This document shows positions 1 to 10,120 of a stretch of 55,735 nt of DNA, in pieces. The notes under the pieces were generated by a model. That model did not search any database and was not told the DNA's origin. It saw nothing but the letters and a program-made list of their open reading frames with translations. Source of the stretch: Candidatus Giovannonibacteria bacterium (lineage in GTDB: Bacteria; Patescibacteriota; Minisyncoccia; JACPKW01; UBA11713). Made by a program: the position numbers and the translations under genes. The stretch's first letter is position 1. Every line of letters starts with the position of its first letter. Where the stretch lies: NCBI GenBank assembly GCA_016186825.1, contig JACPKW010000007.1:1-55735 (forward strand), in the 5' to 3' direction.

Positions 1-1
1 A

Positions 2-232
2 CTCTGCCCTAACTGCAGACACTACCAGAGAATCAAACAGCGCAATCCCTTGAAGTTATGGAAAAGAACGTGCCAATGTGCTGGCATCAAATCTTCGAAC
101 AATCTATATAAAAACACTGTCGAACACGAACACGGTTCGAGCTCCTGTCCCAATGAGTTTGAGACGACATATGCGCCTGACCGCCCCGAAATCGTTTATT
201 GCGAGGCGTGTTATTTGAGGGAGGTGGTATGA
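2..232 (+). CDS. C-terminal part of a zinc-ribbon-type protein (5' truncated by window edge)
   Basis: Frame 2 is open from the window edge: LCPNCRHYQRIKQRNPLKLWKRTCQC...SCPNEFETTYAPDRPEIVYCEACYLREVV; several CxxC/CxC pairs. Confidence 0.7.
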   Translation, partial: LCPNCRHYQRIKQRNPLKLWKRTCQCAGIKSSNNLYKNTVEHEHGSSSCPNEFETTYAPDRPEIVYCEACYLREVV

Positions 233-239
233 TAAAGCT

Positions 240-791
240 ATGGTATACGATTTTAAGAAATTAGAAGAAAAAGTAGGAGGAGGAGTGAGGCATTTTGAAA
301 GTGAAATTGCTTCGTTGCGAACCGGGCGTGCGAACCCCGCGCTTTTGGAAGAAATTAAGATTGATGCATACGATACGTCAAATCCTTTAAAAAATGTGGC
401 GGCTATCAATGTCGAAGACGCGCGCACGCTAACCGTTCAGCCATGGGATAAATCACTAATGGAGGCGATAGAGAAGGGGATTCGGGCTTCTAATTTAGGT
501 TTGAATGCAGTAGTTTCAAAAGATTTAATTAGAGTTACTCTGCCACAGCTTACGGAAGAGCGGAGGGGGCAACTGATGAAATTATTAAAAGAGAAGCTGG
601 AAGAGGCGCGGGTTAATATAAGAAAAGCGCGGGATGAAGTTTGGAAAGAGATTCAAGATAAGGAGCGCGCTAAAGAAATTTCGGAGGATGAAAAGTTCCG
701 TCTAAAAGAGCAGATGGAAGAAAAAATTAAAAAAGGAATCGAAAAACTCGACGAAATTTTCGCAAAAAAAGAGCGGGAGATTAAGGAATAG
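240..791 (+). CDS. frr: Ribosome recycling factor
   Basis: 183 aa; LRTGRANPALLEEIKIDAY and C-terminal RKARDEVWKEIQDKE...ISEDEKFRLKEQMEE typical of RRF. Confidence 0.96.
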   Translation: MVYDFKKLEEKVGGGVRHFESEIASLRTGRANPALLEEIKIDAYDTSNPLKNVAAINVEDARTLTVQPWDKSLMEAIEKGIRASNLGLNAVVSKDLIRVTLPQLTEERRGQLMKLLKEKLEEARVNIRKARDEVWKEIQDKERAKEISEDEKFRLKEQMEEKIKKGIEKLDEIFAKKEREIKE

Positions 792-858
792 GGAGTATTT
801 TGTTATTTAATTTCGGTGTTTACTAATACTTTTTCCAAGAGTAAAATAAGCCAATTAT

Positions 859-1935
859 ATGTTCGGAACTATATTGATATTTTTGTTAATCCTTCTGGTG
901 CTCGTGCTTTCACACGAGTTCGGGCATTTTATTATAGCCAAATGGCGGGGAGTCAAAGTTGAAGAATTCGCGTTTGGATTTCCCCCGCGCCTTTTCAGCG
1001 TTAAAAAAGGAGAAACGAAATATTCTTTCAATCTTTTGCCGCTCGGCGGTTATGTAAAAATACCAGGCGAGGATGGAGAAACGGATGGAGATCCGCGGAG
1101 TTTTACAGCGCAGCCGTTTTTAACCAAATTCGGGATCATCATCGCAGGCGTAATTTTTAATTTAATTCTTGCTTACATTCTTATAAGCGCGAGTTTTATG
1201 ATTGGAATTCCGGTTCCGCTTGAAGATGAAATTCAAAACGCTGGAGCGGAAGTGAAAATTGTAGCGGTTGAAAAAGGCTCTCCGGCCCAAATCGCGGGGA
1301 TTGAGCCTGGAGACACGATTCGTAATGTCAGCTTTGGCGGGGAACAATTAAGCATAAACAAAATTACCGAAGTCAGAAATTTTATTTTAGATCACAAAGG
1401 AAAAGAAATTTCGCTTTCGCTTTTGCGCTCGGGAAATGTTATTGAAGCAAAAGCAGTGATTAGGTCCGAGGTTAGGGACGGACAGGGGGCGCTTGGAATT
1501 GAAATGGCGCGAATCGGGATTGAGCGCACCTCAATTTTTGGCGGATTGGCCAAAGGATTTTCGCATACGGCGGATATGACGGTTTTGACCGGGAAAGCGC
1601 TTTTCTCATTTTTTGGGTCGCTTTTCAGCGGCCGCGAGTCGTTTGAATCGGTTTCGGGGCCGATTGGAATTGCGCGCATTGTCAGAGATTTCTCGCGTTT
1701 TGGCTTCATTTTTCTAGTCCAGCTTACGGCGCTTCTATCAATCAATCTTGCAATCATCAACCTTATTCCCTTTCCGGGCCTCGACGGCGGAAGAGCGCTT
1801 TTGCTAATTATCGAGCAGTTAAAAGGCTCTCCCTTTAACGCAAAAGTAACGCGCGCGATTCATGCGACTGGTTTTGCTTTCCTGCTGGCTTTGATAGCTT
1901 TGGTTACTTACCATGATATTGTTAAAATGATGTAG
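859..1935 (+). CDS. rseP: Site-2 protease family membrane metalloprotease with PDZ domain
   Basis: HEFGHFIIAKW, PDZ region GSPAQIAGIEPGDTI, C-terminal NLIPFPGLDGGR. Confidence 0.95.
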   Translation: MFGTILIFLLILLVLVLSHEFGHFIIAKWRGVKVEEFAFGFPPRLFSVKKGETKYSFNLLPLGGYVKIPGEDGETDGDPRSFTAQPFLTKFGIIIAGVIFNLILAYILISASFMIGIPVPLEDEIQNAGAEVKIVAVEKGSPAQIAGIEPGDTIRNVSFGGEQLSINKITEVRNFILDHKGKEISLSLLRSGNVIEAKAVIRSEVRDGQGALGIEMARIGIERTSIFGGLAKGFSHTADMTVLTGKALFSFFGSLFSGRESFESVSGPIGIARIVRDFSRFGFIFLVQLTALLSINLAIINLIPFPGLDGGRALLLIIEQLKGSPFNAKVTRAIHATGFAFLLALIALVTYHDIVKMM

Positions 1936-1937
1936 CG

Positions 1938-3182
1938 ATGAAGCAAAGCCAAATTTTTTCAAAAACTATCCGGGACAATCCCAAAGATGAGGAAAGTGTC
2001 AATGCGAAATTGCTGGTTCGTGCCGGATACGTTGAAAAAGTCATGGCCGGCGTTTACAATTTTCTTCCCCTCGGCCTTAGAGTTTTTAAAAAAATAGAGA
2101 ATATTCTAAGAAAGGAGATGAACTTGCTCGAAGGGGAGGAGATTTTGCTGTCCGCACTTCAACCAAAAGAGAACTGGCTTGCGACCGGGCGTTGGGAGTC
2201 ATATGACACGCTCTTTAAATTTTTGAGCCACTATTCTAAAACAGAATACGTTTTAGGCCCGACACACGAAGAAATTATCTCTCCCTTGGCTAAAAAAAAT
2301 ATTGTCTCATATAGAGATCTTCCAAGATATCTTTTTCAAATTCAGACTAAATTCAGGGATGAGAAAAGGGCAAAAGCGGGGCTACTTCGGGGAAGAGAAT
2401 TTACCATGAAGGATCTTTATTCCTTTCACAGCGATGAAGCGGATCTCGATGAATATTATGAAAAAGTCCAAAAGGCGTATGAGCATATTTTTGAAAAAGC
2501 GGGCATCGGGGACCTTACTTATCTGACTTTTGCATTTGGAGGATCATTTTCTAAATATTCGCATGAGTTTCAGACTTTGACGCCTGCGGGAGAGGACACG
2601 ATTTACATCTGCGATACATGCAAAATTGCGGTCAATCACGAAATAATTGGTGAACAGGATTCATGCCCGAAATGCGGAAATAAAAAGTTGCGAAAGGAAA
2701 CAGCTGTTGAAGTGGGAAATATTTTCAAACTCAAAACAAAATTTTCTGAGCCTTTCGGACTGAAATTCAAAGATGAAAATGATCAGGAGCGCAACGTCCT
2801 GATGGGCTGCTATGGGATAGGGCTGAACCGGCTGATGGGAACAATTGTTGAAATTCACCATGATGAGAATGGAATAATTTGGCCGGAATCAGTTGCGCCT
2901 TTCAAAGCCCATTTGATTTTGATCGAAAATTCCGAAGGCGAGATAAAAAAATCGGCTGATGAAATTTACAATAATTTGCTCGCAGACAATATTGAAGTTT
3001 TGTATGATGACCGCGATCTTTCCGCAGGGGAGAAGTTCGCGGATGCGGATTTGATCGGAATTCCATGGAGAGTCGTGGTTTCCGAAAAAACTTTGCGCGA
3101 AGGCAAACTAGAGCTAAAATCACGGAAGAAAGAAACAGGCGAATTGATTAGCTATGATAATTTTGCAAAAGCAATAAATTAA
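1938..3182 (+). CDS. proS: Prolyl-tRNA synthetase (short form)
   Basis: Class II motifs: LGPTHEEIISPLAKK, FRDEKRAKAGLLRGREFTMKDLYSFH, GCYGIGLNRLMGTIVE. Confidence 0.95.
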   Translation: MKQSQIFSKTIRDNPKDEESVNAKLLVRAGYVEKVMAGVYNFLPLGLRVFKKIENILRKEMNLLEGEEILLSALQPKENWLATGRWESYDTLFKFLSHYSKTEYVLGPTHEEIISPLAKKNIVSYRDLPRYLFQIQTKFRDEKRAKAGLLRGREFTMKDLYSFHSDEADLDEYYEKVQKAYEHIFEKAGIGDLTYLTFAFGGSFSKYSHEFQTLTPAGEDTIYICDTCKIAVNHEIIGEQDSCPKCGNKKLRKETAVEVGNIFKLKTKFSEPFGLKFKDENDQERNVLMGCYGIGLNRLMGTIVEIHHDENGIIWPESVAPFKAHLILIENSEGEIKKSADEIYNNLLADNIEVLYDDRDLSAGEKFADADLIGIPWRVVVSEKTLREGKLELKSRKKETGELISYDNFAKAIN

Positions 3183-4240
3183 TGGGAATTTTTGACAGGC
3201 TTTGGGGATATTTTTCCCACGATATTGGAATTGATCTTGGAACTGCAAATACCCTCGTTTACGTGCGCGGACGGGGGATTATTATCAACGAGCCTTCTGT
3301 AGTCGCGGTTAACCAGAAAACGGGGCAGGTTGTTGCCGTTGGAAGCGAGGCGCGAAGAATGGTTGGCAGAACTCCCGCGCACATCGTGGCAGTGCGTCCG
3401 CTTGTGGAGGGCGTCATTTCTGATTTCGAAATAACGGAAGAGATGATTTCTTATTTTATTAAGAAAGTTCACTCCGACACCAATAAATTTTTTGCGCGTC
3501 CGAGAATTGTAATAGGAATTCCATCCGGCATCACGGAAGTTGAGCGCAGGGCAGTCCGCGATGCCGCGAGAAACGCGGGCGGGAGGGAGGTGTATCTCGT
3601 CGAAGAACCGATGGCGGCTGCGATTGGCGTCGGCCTTCCCGTTCAGGATCCCGTCGGCAATTTTGTGGTTGATGTTGGAGGTGGAACAACTGATGTCGCC
3701 GTAATTTCACTCGGCGGAATAGTAGCTGCAAAAAATTTGAGAGTCGCTGGAGATAAATTGAATCAGGATATTATTAATTATGTGCGGGACGAGTTTAAAC
3801 TGCTTTTGGGCGAGCGGACTGCGGAAGATGTGAAAATCGCAATCGGTTCCGCCTGGAAGCTTCCGGAAACGCTCGAGACGCGCGTGCGCGGGAGAGATTT
3901 AGTTACAGGCCTTCCTCGGGAGGTAATTATTACCGATGCAGATGTACGTGAAGCCATGTCCAAATCAGTTAAAAGCATCGCGGAATCAGTTAAAGAAGTT
4001 ATTGAACAAACTCCGCCAGAACTTATTTCCGATGTGATGCACCGCGGAATCGCGCTCGTCGGAGGAGGTTCGTTTTTAAAAGGGCTTGATAAGCTGATCG
4101 AAGTTGAAACAAAAATACCCGTGAAAGTTCCCGATGATCCAATAACTGCAGTTGTAAGAGGAACGGGAATTATTCTTGAAGACGTCGATTCTCTGCGCGA
4201 AGTTCTCGTTGAACATGAGGAAGAGCTCCCTCCAACTTAG
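3182..4240 (+). CDS. mreB: Rod shape-determining protein MreB (copy 1)
   Basis: IGIDLGTANTLVYVRGRGI, VDVGGGTTDVAVISLGGIV, GERTAEDVKIAIGSA. Confidence 0.97.
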   Translation: MGIFDRLWGYFSHDIGIDLGTANTLVYVRGRGIIINEPSVVAVNQKTGQVVAVGSEARRMVGRTPAHIVAVRPLVEGVISDFEITEEMISYFIKKVHSDTNKFFARPRIVIGIPSGITEVERRAVRDAARNAGGREVYLVEEPMAAAIGVGLPVQDPVGNFVVDVGGGTTDVAVISLGGIVAAKNLRVAGDKLNQDIINYVRDEFKLLLGERTAEDVKIAIGSAWKLPETLETRVRGRDLVTGLPREVIITDADVREAMSKSVKSIAESVKEVIEQTPPELISDVMHRGIALVGGGSFLKGLDKLIEVETKIPVKVPDDPITAVVRGTGIILEDVDSLREVLVEHEEELPPT

Positions 4241-4994
4241 GCGCCCTTTCATACGCGGAATAATTTTCACCGTCTTGGGTCTATTTTTGGCGCTCGGAAT
4301 TTTTAGGTTTTTTGTTTTTGAATCAAGCGCGGGTTGGAATACAGTGCTTTCAAATATTTATGAAAAATTTACAATACCCTTCGATTTTTTAGAAAACAAA
4401 ATTTTGGGATTTAAAATCCGCAATCTAGAGAGTGAGTTGGAAGCGGCGCGTTCTTTTAATAAGGAATTGGAAATAAAAAATTCTTTTTTGGAAAGCCGGG
4501 TTAGGGAATTTGAGAATCTAAACGTTTCGCTCGGCGGAAATTTTCCGAGCGGTAAAACCGCTTCCATTTTGAGCCTGCCGCCCCAGAGCCCATTTGATGT
4601 GATACTCGTAAACGCAGGGAAAAATGACGGAATAGGAACTGGCTTAAAAGCAGTAATCAAAGGAGGTATCTTGGTCGGAACAGTCGATAAAGTTTATGAC
4701 AACTCTGCGGAAGTGAAGCTCTTGTCTTATCCGGGACTAAAAACTGAAGGATATCTCGAAGCTTCCGCGCTTAATGTTGCGTTGCAGGGGCTGGGTGCAT
4801 CAAACCTTAAATTTTCCGTTCCAAAGGAAATCGAGTTGAAAACAGGAGACAGAGTAATTTCGAATACGAATCCAGCTTATCTAATTGGAGAGATAGCGTA
4901 TATTAAAAAAGATCCTTCCGAGCCGCTACAGGAAGCCATTTTGCGCTTTCCACTGAACTTACGCAACGAGCGTTTTGTGGAATTTAAACGCTGA
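4215..4994 (+). CDS. mreC: Rod shape-determining protein MreC
   Basis: N-terminal TM, coiled coil, beta domain (VNAGKNDGIGTGLKAVIKGGILVGTV); follows mreB. Start placed at internal Met. Confidence 0.88.
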   Translation: MRKSSLQLRRPFIRGIIFTVLGLFLALGIFRFFVFESSAGWNTVLSNIYEKFTIPFDFLENKILGFKIRNLESELEAARSFNKELEIKNSFLESRVREFENLNVSLGGNFPSGKTASILSLPPQSPFDVILVNAGKNDGIGTGLKAVIKGGILVGTVDKVYDNSAEVKLLSYPGLKTEGYLEASALNVALQGLGASNLKFSVPKEIELKTGDRVISNTNPAYLIGEIAYIKKDPSEPLQEAILRFPLNLRNERFVEFKR

Positions 4995-5437
4995 TGGAAA
5001 GAATATTTATAATTTTTTTGTTAGGAGCGCTCGCATATACTTTCAGCTGGGAATTTTTGGTCGCAGGAATTATTTTTTTTGTAAGCCTCGAATCGAAAAA
5101 TATCGAATATATTTTTCTTGCTCTTTTTTTTGATTATCTCTTGACAATGCCTTTTGCTTTTTTTGCACTGATCACCGCCGTCCTCTATGCGGCTAATCTT
5201 TTTTTTGGGCGGTATTTTAAGGAAAATAACTTGCCGAGCCTCTCAATAAAATTGGGCGTCGGGCTTTTAATGGCGCTTATTGTCATATCCGTTTATCTTG
5301 CGCTTGCTTTTCCGTTTGACGCGCGGGAAATTCTTAAAAATGCAGGATCGTTCGCTCTAAAGGCGCTGGGTTTGCTTATCCCATTGACCTTAATTATGAG
5401 CGTTCTATCTTATAGTGATGAGACGCGATCGATTTAA
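4994..5437 (+). CDS. mreD: MreD-like polytopic membrane protein
   Basis: 147 aa, hydrophobic, between mreC and PBP2; assigned mainly by context. Confidence 0.6.
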   Translation: MERIFIIFLLGALAYTFSWEFLVAGIIFFVSLESKNIEYIFLALFFDYLLTMPFAFFALITAVLYAANLFFGRYFKENNLPSLSIKLGVGLLMALIVISVYLALAFPFDAREILKNAGSFALKALGLLIPLTLIMSVLSYSDETRSI

Positions 5438-7352
5438 GGCAAGCTCGCTCGAGCCCGACGAAATTTTTTTAGATTCGAAAAACCTTCCCGGCTTTGATCA
5501 GGAACGTTTTGAAGGAAGGCTTGAACATCCCATTTCCCGAAGCTCTTACGTTTATCTGGTTTTGCTGCTTTTGGCTGTTATCAGCTCTTTTTTATATAAA
5601 TCATTCGAACTTCAGGTTTTAAACGGCGCAAAATTTTGGGCGCGCGCGGAGTCAAACCGCCTGCGAATTGTTCCTGTCTGGCCGGAGCGCGGCTTGATTT
5701 ACGACCGAAACGGGAAAATTCTTGCTTCCAATAAATCCGCTTTCCGGCTGCTCTTGGATCCGTTTTCCATGGAGGGACGAGGTGATCCTGAGAAAATTCA
5801 ATTGCTTGAGAAAGAACTCAAAGAACAAAATAAGTGGGGAGAAGAAAGCATAGAAAAGGCATTGGAAATTGCCCGGAAGAAAAAAGAAAATTTAGTCCTC
5901 ACAACTTTTTATAATTGGAAGGAGATTGATGATTTGGTGCGCAAGCATTCAGAGCTACCCCTAGCGATCGAACCCTTTTCTTCAAGAAGCTATGGCGCCG
6001 GGGAAGCTTTTTCTCATTTATTGGGCTATTTGAGCTATCCCAACGAAGAGGACGTGAAAAAAGAAATAATAGGAAGCTGGCAGGTTCCCGTGGGCAGAAC
6101 TGGCGTTGAATCGCAATTCGAAGATCAGCTTAAAGGAAAAGCTGGATCGAAATTGAGCGAGGTAGATTCGCAGGGGAAAATTTTTTCGGAGTCAGTTGAA
6201 GATTTGCCCGAGCACGGAAAAAATATTTTTTTGACAATTGATTCGGATATCCAAGAGCGGACTTTTGAAAGCCTCAAAAATTCAGTAGATAATCTTGGAT
6301 TCAGAGGCGGAGCGGCCGTAGTCGTCGACGTTAAATCAGGAGAACTTCTCACTTTAACAAGCTACCCGAGTTTTAATGCCGAGATTATGACGAAAGGCGA
6401 GCCTTATGAAGAAATAGGAAAACTTTTTGCAGATGCTTCGAAGCCATTATACAACCGCGCAATTGCCGGCCTTTACCCGTCCGGATCTATCATAAAGCCG
6501 CTGATGTCTGTTGCGGCGCTCGAGGAGGGCGTTATTTCTCCGGAGCGAGAAGTTCTCTCGACTGGAACGCTTACGATTCCGAATCCTTTCCATCCCGGTC
6601 AGCCGAGCATTTTTTATGACTGGAAAGCGCACGGCTGGGTAGACATGCGAAGAGCTTTAGCGGTCTCATCGAACATTTATTTTTATACTGTTGGGGGTGG
6701 ATTTGGAGATATCAAAGGGCTTGGAATAAAAAAAATGCAGGAGTGGTTTGGAAAATTTGGCCTTGGGGAGAAAACGGGAATTGAGCTCGGCGGCGAAAAA
6801 GAAGGATTGGTGCCGGGGCCGGAATGGAAATCAGCAAACGATAAAGATAATCCAATTTGGCGGGTGGGGGACACTTATAACCTTTCGATTGGCCAGCAGG
6901 CTCTGACTGTAACGCCGCTCCAAATGGCAATGTACAATGCGGCGATCGCAAATGGCGGGGCAATTCTGAAGCCGCAAATTCTAAAGGAAGTTAGAGAACG
7001 CGATCGAACCGTGGAATCAAGAAAACCGGAAATCAGGAAAACGATCGCTATAAATGAGAATAATATTAGAGTGGTCCAAGAAGGGATGGAATTAATGACT
7101 CATAGCGGCAATGCGGCGCAGCAGCTTGCGGGGCTAAAAATCAATATGGCTGGAAAAACGGGAACCGCCGAAATCGGATCCGGGAAAACCATAAACTCTT
7201 GGTTCATAGGCTTCCTGCCTTATGAAAACCCGCAGATTGCTTTTGCGGTTGTGCTTGAAGCGGGACCTGCAAACGCTCCGGTCGGCGCTACCGGAGTCGC
7301 AAAGCAAATTGCCGAGTGGCTTTCCATTTATCAGCCGGAGCTGATTCGCTAG
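5418..7352 (+). CDS. mrdA: Penicillin-binding protein 2
   Basis: PBP dimerisation domain plus transpeptidase motifs SIIK, SSN, KTGTAE. Confidence 0.93.
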   Translation: MRRDRFKASSLEPDEIFLDSKNLPGFDQERFEGRLEHPISRSSYVYLVLLLLAVISSFLYKSFELQVLNGAKFWARAESNRLRIVPVWPERGLIYDRNGKILASNKSAFRLLLDPFSMEGRGDPEKIQLLEKELKEQNKWGEESIEKALEIARKKKENLVLTTFYNWKEIDDLVRKHSELPLAIEPFSSRSYGAGEAFSHLLGYLSYPNEEDVKKEIIGSWQVPVGRTGVESQFEDQLKGKAGSKLSEVDSQGKIFSESVEDLPEHGKNIFLTIDSDIQERTFESLKNSVDNLGFRGGAAVVVDVKSGELLTLTSYPSFNAEIMTKGEPYEEIGKLFADASKPLYNRAIAGLYPSGSIIKPLMSVAALEEGVISPEREVLSTGTLTIPNPFHPGQPSIFYDWKAHGWVDMRRALAVSSNIYFYTVGGGFGDIKGLGIKKMQEWFGKFGLGEKTGIELGGEKEGLVPGPEWKSANDKDNPIWRVGDTYNLSIGQQALTVTPLQMAMYNAAIANGGAILKPQILKEVRERDRTVESRKPEIRKTIAINENNIRVVQEGMELMTHSGNAAQQLAGLKINMAGKTGTAEIGSGKTINSWFIGFLPYENPQIAFAVVLEAGPANAPVGATGVAKQIAEWLSIYQPELIR

Positions 7353-7399
7353 GAAAAATCAGCCAAAGACTATCCACAGACGAGATTTATCAAAAACCG

Positions 7400-7427
7400 T
7401 TGACAGTCAATTTGTTTCTGATATACT
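7400..7427 (+). promoter_or_regulatory. Sigma70-like promoter upstream of greA
   Basis: TTGACA (7400-7405), 16 nt spacer, TATACT (7422-7427); greA ATG at 7447. Confidence 0.7.
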
Positions 7428-7446
7428 TCTCAAAACCTAAACGAAA

Positions 7447-7923
7447 ATGCCAAATAATGTTGAAAATTCAGAGTATTTAAGCGAGTCTGGTTTCCAGCGT
7501 TTAAAGGAGGAGCTTCAGCAGTTAAAAGAAGTTAGGCGCAAAGAAATCGCAAGCCGCCTAGAATATGCGTTGAGTCTTGGAGATATTTCTGAAAACGCAG
7601 AATATTCCGAAGCTAAAGAAGAGCAGCTTACCTGCGAAGCGAGGATTTTGGGGTTGGAAGATATTTTGAACAGAGCGGTATTGATTTCTCATAAAAATGA
7701 CGGCTTCATTAATCTCGGAGCCACGGTGCACGCGAAAAAAGAAGGCAGTGAACAAATTGAATCTTACTTTATTGTTGGTTCAGAAGAAGCAAATCCGGCA
7801 GAAAAAAAGATTTCCAATGAATCTCCACTCGGCAAATCATTCTTAGGAAAAAAGAAAGGGGACATCGTTTCCGTATATACACCCAAAGGCGAGATGCGCT
7901 ATCATATCATTGATATCGCATAA
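7447..7923 (+). CDS. greA: Transcription elongation factor GreA
   Basis: LSESGFQRLKEELQQLKEVRRKEIASRLEYALSLGDISENAEYSEAKEEQ. Confidence 0.96.
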   Translation: MPNNVENSEYLSESGFQRLKEELQQLKEVRRKEIASRLEYALSLGDISENAEYSEAKEEQLTCEARILGLEDILNRAVLISHKNDGFINLGATVHAKKEGSEQIESYFIVGSEEANPAEKKISNESPLGKSFLGKKKGDIVSVYTPKGEMRYHIIDIA

Positions 7924-7938
7924 TAAACTCAACCGCGG

Positions 7939-9438
7939 ATGGGACTCGAAGATTTAAGAAAAACTCGCATAGAAAAACTTGAGCTTTTAAAAAAGGCGGG
8001 GGTGAATCCATATCCTGCCAAGTCTGTTTTTAAATTGTCAGAGATTTCCGAACTCCGTAAAAATTTTAGGAAACTTGCGAGTGCGCGAAAAAAAATTGCG
8101 CTTGCCGGAAGAGTTATGGCAAAGCGGGGGCATGGCGGTATTTTTTTTGTTGATTTATTTGATGGTTCCTACGTGCTCACCACAAGTGGTTTGTCAGTTG
8201 CAAGTGATAACAGTAAACTGCAGGTCTTTTTTGCAAAAGACAAAATAGGCGATAAATCATTTGAATTTTTTTCCGAGAGTGTCGATGTTGGCGATTTTAT
8301 TGCCGTTGAAGGCAAAGCTTTTTATACGAAGAAGAAGGAAGCGACTATTGAAGTTTCGAATTGGGAGATTCTCACGAAGTCATTGCTGCCGCTTCCTGAA
8401 AAATGGCATGGGCTTTCCGACAAAGAGGAAACGCTTAGAAAAAGATATCTCGACATATTATTTAATTCAGAAACGCGCGAAATGATTCAGAAAAAGGCGC
8501 TCTTTTGGAGCGCTGTTAGAGAATTTCATTTGAAACATGGATTTCTTGAAGTGGAAACGCCTGCGCTTGAAGTAACAACGGGAGGGGCTGACGCACGGCC
8601 GTTTGAAACGCATCACAACGCACTCGATATAGATGTTTATTTAAGAATTTCTGCGGGAGAGTTATGGCAGAAAAGATTAATGGTATCTGGGCTCAAAAAA
8701 ACTTTTGAAATTGGAAGAATTTTCAGGAACGAAGGAATGTCAGCTGAGCACCTGCAGGATTATACGCAATGTGAAGCTTATTGGGCTTATGCAAATTTTG
8801 AAGATATGTATAAGTTTTTACAGGAATGCTATCGCTTCGTTGCCAAAAGAACTTTTGGCACTCTTAAATTTAAAATCAGTGATTTTAATGTCGATTTGGG
8901 TAAAAAATGGCCCCTTGTTGACTACACAGATGAAATCAAAAAACAGACCGGGATTGATATTTGGAATTCGACTGCAACAGAAATGGGAAAAGAATTGAAC
9001 AATTTAAATATAGAGTATGATGTTTCTAACAGATTAAGGATGATCGATGCGCTTTGGAAATACTGCAGGAAAAACATTGGGGGCCCCGCAATTTTGATAA
9101 ACGAACCGAAGGCGATGTCGCCCTTGGCAAAATCCTCACCAAAAAATCCTAAAATTACCGAGCGTTTTCATTTTCTGATCGCGGGATCAGAAATGGGGCA
9201 GGGGTATAGCGAATTAAATGATCCGATTGATCAAAGAGAAAGATTTGCTGCTCAGCAAAAATTGCGCGATGCAGGAGACGCGGAAGCGCAAATGGCCGAT
9301 TTTGATTTTGTGGAAGCGCTTGAATACGGCATGCCTCCGACAGCAGGGCATGGTTTTTCAGAGCGTCTATTCAGTTTTTTGATTAACAAGCCTGTGCGCG
9401 AAGCGCAAATTTTCCCGCTGATGAGGCCGAAAGAGTGA
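7939..9438 (+). CDS. lysS: Lysyl-tRNA synthetase (class II)
   Basis: KRYLDILFNSETREM, FLEVETPALEVTTGGADARPFETHHNALDIDVYLRIS, GYSELNDPIDQRERF. Confidence 0.96.
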   Translation: MGLEDLRKTRIEKLELLKKAGVNPYPAKSVFKLSEISELRKNFRKLASARKKIALAGRVMAKRGHGGIFFVDLFDGSYVLTTSGLSVASDNSKLQVFFAKDKIGDKSFEFFSESVDVGDFIAVEGKAFYTKKKEATIEVSNWEILTKSLLPLPEKWHGLSDKEETLRKRYLDILFNSETREMIQKKALFWSAVREFHLKHGFLEVETPALEVTTGGADARPFETHHNALDIDVYLRISAGELWQKRLMVSGLKKTFEIGRIFRNEGMSAEHLQDYTQCEAYWAYANFEDMYKFLQECYRFVAKRTFGTLKFKISDFNVDLGKKWPLVDYTDEIKKQTGIDIWNSTATEMGKELNNLNIEYDVSNRLRMIDALWKYCRKNIGGPAILINEPKAMSPLAKSSPKNPKITERFHFLIAGSEMGQGYSELNDPIDQRERFAAQQKLRDAGDAEAQMADFDFVEALEYGMPPTAGHGFSERLFSFLINKPVREAQIFPLMRPKE

Positions 9439-9473
9439 TCCAACGAAGTCAGTTAAACTGATCTGTTTCCTTT

Positions 9474-9497
9474 AAATCGCCTTCGGGCGGTTTTTTT
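9474..9497 (+). terminator. Rho-independent terminator after lysS
   Basis: AAATCGCC-TTCG-GGCGGTTTTTTT. Confidence 0.85.
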
Positions 9498-9543
9498 GTT
9501 GGTTTTCCACAGAGAAACCCTTTTAAATATTTGCACGTTATAT

Positions 9544-9595
9544 AAAAGTGGGATAAAATGAAATAAAAGTGGTAAATTGTGGATAATTCTGTGGA
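9544..9595 (+). promoter_or_regulatory. Putative MraZ operator (phased GTGG repeats)
   Basis: GTGG cores at 9548, 9569, 9579 and 9591 with weaker AATGAAA near 9558, upstream of mraZ. Confidence 0.5.
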
Positions 9596-9683
9596 TATGT
9601 TGATAACTACAATTTACCTTTGAAAATAAACGATATATTAGACAAATCTCACAATAATATAGCTCGAGTATGGCTCGCGAATC

Positions 9684-10118
9684 ATGTTCATAGGCGAATA
9701 CATCCATAGCATGGATGCCAAGAAACGCTTGGCAATCCCGGCTAAATTTAGAAAGGAATTGGGCAAAAAAGCTGTGCTCGCGCGCGGGCTTGATTCATGT
9801 TTGGCTTTATATCCGATAGATGAATGGTCAAAAGTTGCTTCAAAACTCGCCGAGCTTCCGACAGGACAGCGCGATGCGCGGAGTTTCGTAAGGCTCTTTC
9901 TCTCTGGCGCCGCAGAGGTTGAATGCGATCAGCTTGGAAGAATTTTAGTCCCGGAATATTTGAAAGATTATGCAAAACTTGGTGAGGAGATCGTGGTTAC
10001 GGGAGTCTTCAGGCGAATCGAAATCTGGAACAAAGAGCGCTGGGAAGAGTACAAAAAGAAAATTGAAGGCTCCTCTGATGAACTGGCAGAAAAATTGGGT
10101 GAGATTGGAGCTTACTAA
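9684..10118 (+). CDS. mraZ: Transcriptional regulator MraZ
   Basis: MFIGEYIHSMDAKKRLAIPAKFRKELG...; first gene of a dcw-type cluster. Confidence 0.95.
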   Translation: MFIGEYIHSMDAKKRLAIPAKFRKELGKKAVLARGLDSCLALYPIDEWSKVASKLAELPTGQRDARSFVRLFLSGAAEVECDQLGRILVPEYLKDYAKLGEEIVVTGVFRRIEIWNKERWEEYKKKIEGSSDELAEKLGEIGAY

Positions 10119-10120
10119 AC

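Noticed and set aside
104-427. ORF on minus strand overlapping frr; similar antisense ORFs throughout the track (e.g. 1392-1760, 13541-13948, 31689-32279, 40444-40839)
   Set aside because: Antisense to clearly conserved genes, no recognisable domains; typical shadow ORFs
9545-9610. Possible origin-type DnaA boxes (TGTGGATAA-like words near mraZ)
   Set aside because: Only one or two imperfect matches, no dnaA/dnaN neighbours; the phased GTGG pattern fits an MraZ operator better
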